The translations under genes and the position numbers were made by a program. Positions 5,816 through 8,440 of a stretch of 8,440 nucleotides of DNA are shown one piece after another; within the stretch, counting starts at the first letter, position 1; every line of letters starts with the position of its first letter. The notes beneath the pieces were generated by a model, which was not told the DNA's origin, searched no databases, and worked only from the letters and a program-made list of their open reading frames with translations. This DNA is from Spirosoma sp. (lineage in GTDB: Bacteria > Bacteroidota > Bacteroidia > Cytophagales > Spirosomataceae): positions 1-8,440 of the forward strand of contig JANXVQ010000689.1 of assembly GCA_025351545.1 (NCBI GenBank), in the 5' to 3' direction.

Positions 5816-6914
5816 TAATGGTATAAGCAGCCTGATTGGGCTGTCGGGTTTGTATACCAATTGTTGTGCGGGTGCGGTCATCGTCACTAATAAGCAGAAG
5901 CCGATTGGCATCTAAAGGCGTTAAGTCTTCGGCTTTGTGGCCGGGCGTATGTAGCGGTTGACCTTGTGGAGTACGGACAAGCGTAAATGGTTTGTTGGTG
6001 TACAAGTCGTCTGAAGTAATTGCCCAGAGATACGCATCAAGCACACCATTACTCTCCAGCGATGTTAACATCCAGAATTGCCTGCGATATGGGTCGTATT
6101 CCAGACTTGACAAAGCCAGCGACTTAGGTAGGGTCGAGTCGGCTTTGGCTATATCGAAGTCATTGATGATCTTCCAATCGTCGGCCAGGCGAATGCGTTC
6201 TGAACCAGCGCTTTTTTCGATCCGGTACGATACACTGATGATCTTTGCCCGGTACTTGAAACTCTCATACGATTTGCCCTCCTCCCGAATGCCGAACAAC
6301 AACTGTTTATCTGTAGCGGCTAATCCTTCAACTTTGAAATAGGGAATAGCTCCCGGAAATTCGGTGGTTGCCAAAACCTGAGCAATTCGCTGGCGGTAAG
6401 CCATTGAGGTGCGGCTGGTGTCGTCGGGAGCGAGAACGTATGGATTTTGCTCGTCGCCACTACGCCAGTAAAGAATGGTGTTATAACCGTCCCAGTCATG
6501 GCTTCCGGGTTTCACACGGTCAAATCCGGTCGATAAAAAGACGAAGCGTCTGTCGGGTGTTTGGGCAAAATCTTCGTATTTCCGACCTGCCGAAAAGGCT
6601 GCCTGTGTTAGATAGGTTGGGGTTCTGGTTGAATCCCCCAGTGTAGCGGGTGTTTTAGTAAATACCGGACTAAGCCCCGACGGCATGTCTTTATCATTGG
6701 CGAAAAAGAGATTTTTGCCATCATACACCACCGCCGATGCTTCGCACCAAACCGTCTGGCCATTGAGGGAAGTGCCTGATGGATAGCAGTTTAGAAATTC
6801 TTCCTCCGTGATAGTCGCCGTGGTTGAGACAGTCCCGGCAGGAAATCTGGCTGTTTTACACCCGCAAGCAACAAAAAGAGTTGTTAGTACAAGAACAGGA
6901 AGTCGGTAATTCAT
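5775..6914 (-). CDS. Predicted beta-propeller lipoprotein of unknown function
   Basis: This is a 379-aa protein with a leader ending V-A-C-G-C-K; Cys19 (or Cys17) is the likely lipid attachment site. The mature part contains five spaced segments of the same style: C-E-A-S-A-V (57-62), Y-E-D-F-A-Q (113-118), V-E-G-L-A-A (195-200), L-S-S-L-E-Y (268-273) and A-E-D-L-T-P (328-333). Most are followed by a predicted beta-strand pair such as F-V-F-L-S-T-G, L-L-F-G-I-R and L-L-L-I-S-D-D. This spacing of about 60-80 residues suggests propeller blades, similar in style to DUF3616 or phytase-like proteins. I do not recognise the exact family, and no catalytic role is assigned. It is convergent with the hydrolase gene and overlaps it by 41 bp. 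The ATG at 6912-6914 directly precedes the signal peptide. Confidence 0.75.
   Translation of the reverse strand: MNYRLPVLVLTTLFVACGCKTARFPAGTVSTTATITEEEFLNCYPSGTSLNGQTVWCEASAVVYDGKNLFFANDKDMPSGLSPVFTKTPATLGDSTRTPTYLTQAAFSAGRKYEDFAQTPDRRFVFLSTGFDRVKPGSHDWDGYNTILYWRSGDEQNPYVLAPDDTSRTSMAYRQRIAQVLATTEFPGAIPYFKVEGLAATDKQLLFGIREEGKSYESFKYRAKIISVSYRIEKSAGSERIRLADDWKIINDFDIAKADSTLPKSLALSSLEYDPYRRQFWMLTSLESNGVLDAYLWAITSDDLYTNKPFTLVRTPQGQPLHTPGHKAEDLTPLDANRLLLISDDDRTRTTIGIQTRQPNQAAYTIITVLSQRNRTSLK
5819..5859 (+). other. Nested hairpin just past the hydrolase stop codon
   Basis: Outer arms tggtata (5819-5825) and tatacca (5853-5859) enclose an inner 5-bp stem (5828-5832 / 5839-5843). It lies four bases past the hydrolase stop, inside the opposing coding region. 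No T tract follows. It may be a 3'-end structure of the hydrolase mRNA, but the short stems make this weak. Confidence 0.2.
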
Positions 6915-6961
6915 ACGCGAGTAGGCAAGCAGTGAATAAGTAAAGCTGCAAATTTCGCGTA

Positions 6962-7234
6962 TTACTGCCGTAAAACGAACCCTACGCCATGCACATTTTC
7001 AATACGGCGTGTTGGATCTTGGGCAAATCGTTTGCGCAGTCTGGAAATAAGTACGTCGAGACTACCCCTTAATTGGCTCATATAATCAACCACTCCTCAA
7101 CAAACGTTGGCAGCTACTTAACACGGGATTGAGAACGGGTAGGGTAATTTTGCCTTGTCGCTTTAATCGTTGTATGACGATGGTAAAGTTGTTTTCTTCA
7201 AAAATAGCTAGATTGCCTGGAAAAGCGTCTGTTA
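6962..7234 (-). pseudogene. Decayed OmpR/PhoB-type winged-helix response regulator (C-terminal remnant)
   Basis: On the minus strand, an open stretch of 44 codons (7096 to 6965, stop TAA at 6962-6964) encodes V-D-Y-M-S-Q-L-R then G-S-L-D-V-L-I-S-R-L-R-K-R-F, D-P-T-R-R-I-E-N-V-H and G-V-G-F-V-L-R-Q. This is the recognition-helix and wing end of an OmpR/PhoB effector domain. In this frame a TGA at 7097-7099 blocks extension. The adjacent frame (stop at 7086-7088) ends V-L-S-S-C-Q-R-L-L-R-S-G, which fits the segment normally just before V-D-Y-M, so a frameshift near 7086-7096 is likely. Further upstream, G-N-L-A-I-F-E and G-K-I-T-L-P may be the N-terminal strands of the domain, with part of the middle missing. 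The receiver domain is absent; the FKBP gene occupies that position. A 39-aa peptide from the ATG at 7079-7081 could still be made, but would not form a complete DNA-binding domain. Confidence 0.82.
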
Positions 7235-7711
7235 ATGAATAAGTATGGATTTGCCCTCTTCGCCTGGGCACTAATCGCTGGTAGTTGCCAGCAAGCCGAA
7301 AAGGCTCCTTGCGTTTCTGCCCCGGTTACTACTAAGGCACCGGAAACGGAAGTTATCGCCCTGAAACAATTTATTGATTCCAGTGGGATAGCTGCTACAG
7401 CCGATGAACGTGGTTTTTACTATGTAATTCAGTCCCCTGGTTCGGGAGTAAAACCAACAATTTGTTCCAACGTAACGGTCAATTACAATGGCAAACTGAC
7501 TAACGGGAAAACCTTTGACAACGGGTCTGGTGTTAATTTCGACCTGAATCAACTCGTTATTGGCTGGCAAGAGGGTATTCCCTTAGTTGCACCCGGTGGC
7601 AGTATCACTCTTTATCTGCCTCCGAGTCTGGCCTATGGTTCGCAGGAGCAGAATGGAATTCCTGCCAATTCCATTCTTGTTTTTAAGATCGACTTGACTA
7701 AGGTTGAGTAA
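7235..7711 (+). CDS. FKBP-type peptidyl-prolyl cis-trans isomerase, lipoprotein
   Basis: This is a 158-aa exported prolyl isomerase that should assist folding of periplasmic or surface proteins. The leader ends A-G-S-C-Q-Q with Cys18 as the probable lipidation site, followed by a linker to about residue 40. The FKBP domain occupies roughly 60-158. Pocket residues expected from FKBP12 are present: Y84 in V-N-Y-N-G, F94 and D95 in T-F-D-N-G, F102, V-I-G-W (108-111), Y134 in L-A-Y-G and F150 near the end, with the P-G-G and G-I-P-A-N-S-I-L-V-F signatures. It is therefore likely active. The ATG at 7235 is the only reasonable start; an in-frame TAG lies at 7205-7207. Its promoter must lie within or near the regulator remnant upstream. 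Confidence 0.93.
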   Translation: MNKYGFALFAWALIAGSCQQAEKAPCVSAPVTTKAPETEVIALKQFIDSSGIAATADERGFYYVIQSPGSGVKPTICSNVTVNYNGKLTNGKTFDNGSGVNFDLNQLVIGWQEGIPLVAPGGSITLYLPPSLAYGSQEQNGIPANSILVFKIDLTKVE

Positions 7712-7793
7712 TGCGAATGATTCAGACTGATTGTTCGTAAAATGATCATTTATGGCTACAAATGATCCAGTCTAATCCTAGTTACTTAAACAA

Positions 7794-7878
7794 AATTATT
7801 AACCACAGAGGCACAAAGAACACAGAGCAGCAAATGACTTACTTCTCTGTGTTCTTTGTGCCTCTGTGGTTAATAATT
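7794..7878. repeat. Long perfect palindromic repeat, copy 2
   Basis: Arms 7794-7827 and 7845-7878 are perfectly complementary over 34 bp around a 17-nt loop. The family core starts at 7801 (aaccacagaggcacaaagaa) and the outer 7 bp are A/T only. The arm is itself built from cacagag / gcacaaag / aacacagag units with a period of about 9 bp. It lies between the convergent ends of the FKBP and S9 peptidase genes (82 and 67 bp from their stops), where it could act as a two-way transcription end or RNase III-type processing site. It encodes no protein and has the form of a dispersed REP-like element. Confidence 0.92.
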
Positions 7879-7945
7879 AAAGCAAGTCCGACGTGATTGC
7901 TTATAATCCCCAACTCCTTGGGAAGATATTGCACATAATTTTAAC

Positions 7946-8440
7946 TTAATCTGTACGGCCGTATTTCATTTCGCCCCGATCTTTCTCGACTGCTGTACGA
8001 CCTTCCTTCATCCAGATCGGCATGGGTGCATCTTTAAGGTAATAATCAAAGAACTGGTACAGTCTGATGCTTAAGTCTTTGGCGTTGTGTCGCTGAGTCA
8101 GGTTGTGCCCTTCACCATTGTAGACCAGCATCCAAACCGGCTTGTTTAATCGGCGCAATGCCGAAAACATCTCGATACCCTGATACCAGGGGACGGCTCC
8201 ATCGGCATCGTTATGCGTCATCATTAACGGTGTTTCAATTCGGTTTGCGAAGAAGAGCGGAGAGTTTTCGATGTAATTCATAGGCTTATCCCAAAGCGTA
8301 CCACCAATACGGCTTTGCGTTTTTTCGTACTGAAACGCTCGGCTAACGCCTGTTTCCCAACGAATTCCACCGTACGCTGATGTCATGTTAGCGACTGGCG
8401 CACCTGCTTCGGCTGCCCGGAATAGATTCGTTCGGGTTAT
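7946..8440 (-). CDS. S9 family (prolyl oligopeptidase) peptidase, C-terminal part
   Basis: The window shows the last 164 residues of a serine peptidase; the gene continues beyond 8440. The frame starts inside I-T-R-T-N-L-F-R-A-A and runs through G-A-P-V-A-N-M-T-S-A-Y-G-G. The acid and histidine of the catalytic triad are visible: Asp in H-N-D-A-D-G-A-V-P-W (codon 8201-8203) and His in G-E-G-H-N-L (codon 8105-8107). The serine and the N-terminal propeller lie off the window. Conserved stretches E-K-T-Q-S-R-I-G-G, I-E-N-S-P-L-F and Q-F-F-D-Y-Y-L-K-D-A-P-M-P-W-style ends are typical of acylaminoacyl-peptidase or dipeptidyl-peptidase-like S9 enzymes. An ATG at 8384-8386 is internal and not the start. 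It is probably a periplasmic or secreted peptide-degrading enzyme, but the leader cannot be seen. Confidence 0.93.
   Translation of the reverse strand: MTRTNLFRAAEAGAPVANMTSAYGGIRWETGVSRAFQYEKTQSRIGGTLWDKPMNYIENSPLFFANRIETPLMMTHNDADGAVPWYQGIEMFSALRRLNKPVWMLVYNGEGHNLTQRHNAKDLSIRLYQFFDYYLKDAPMPIWMKEGRTAVEKDRGEMKYGRTD

Noticed and set aside
5992..6342. 116-codon plus-strand frame opposite the propeller gene
   Set aside because: It has no recognisable domain, and it is fully covered by a gene with a clear signal peptide and repeat structure.
7271..7570. 99-codon minus-strand frame opposite the FKBP gene
   Set aside because: The FKBP frame has all its family motifs; the opposite frame has none.
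7740..7751. 12-bp perfect palindrome aaatgatcattt after the FKBP gene
   Set aside because: It is short, AT-rich and has no loop, so it cannot form a useful RNA hairpin; such palindromes are expected by chance.
1..7878. The two palindromes as the ends of one 7.8-kb transposable unit
   Set aside because: Each copy is a self-contained palindrome next to a gene end, and the DNA between them holds housekeeping-type genes with no transposase or integrase.

Overview
The window looks like chromosomal DNA from a member of the Bacteroidota, most likely a Spirosoma-type Cytophagales bacterium. That placement is an inference from four things: lipoprotein-type leaders such as G-S-C-Q-Q, no Shine-Dalgarno sequence before most starts, AT-rich leaders, and the style of the protein families (glycine-zipper OmpA protein, DUF2945, PA2169-type helical bundle, S9 peptidase). 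No rRNA, tRNA, CRISPR array or intact transposase gene is visible.

Layout. Positions 1-64 hold a palindromic repeat. From 4053 down to 121, four minus-strand genes follow one another: an OmpA-family glycine-zipper envelope protein (4053-3340), a small DUF2945 protein (3255-3037), a PA2169/DUF2383 four-helix-bundle protein (2859-2404) and the glycogen debranching enzyme GlgX (2259-121). A hairpin separates the first two, and a clear intrinsic terminator separates the last two. A gene-free region of about 560 bp (4054-4615) with three inverted repeats lies between this group and a plus-strand alpha/beta-hydrolase lipoprotein (4616-5815). That gene runs tail to tail, with a 41-bp overlap, into a minus-strand predicted beta-propeller lipoprotein (6914-5775). 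Next is a decayed remnant of an OmpR/PhoB-type winged-helix regulator (about 7234-6962, minus), then an FKBP-type prolyl isomerase lipoprotein (7235-7711, plus). A second, perfect copy of the palindromic repeat (7794-7878) follows, and then the C-terminal part of an S9 prolyl-oligopeptidase-family peptidase (8440-7946, minus, cut by the window edge).

How the genes may work together. The minus-strand group combines envelope maintenance, two small proteins of families often found in stress-related settings, and storage-glycogen mobilisation. A shared stress or stationary-phase role is plausible, but this is inference. The right half is mostly exported proteins: two lipoprotein enzymes or binding proteins, a periplasmic folding factor and a probably secreted peptidase.

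The most notable non-coding features are the two long palindromes with identical 20-bp outer arms and different loops, the broken regulator remnant next to the FKBP gene, and the inverted repeats around 4350-4520. I did not find a clearly new multi-gene system.
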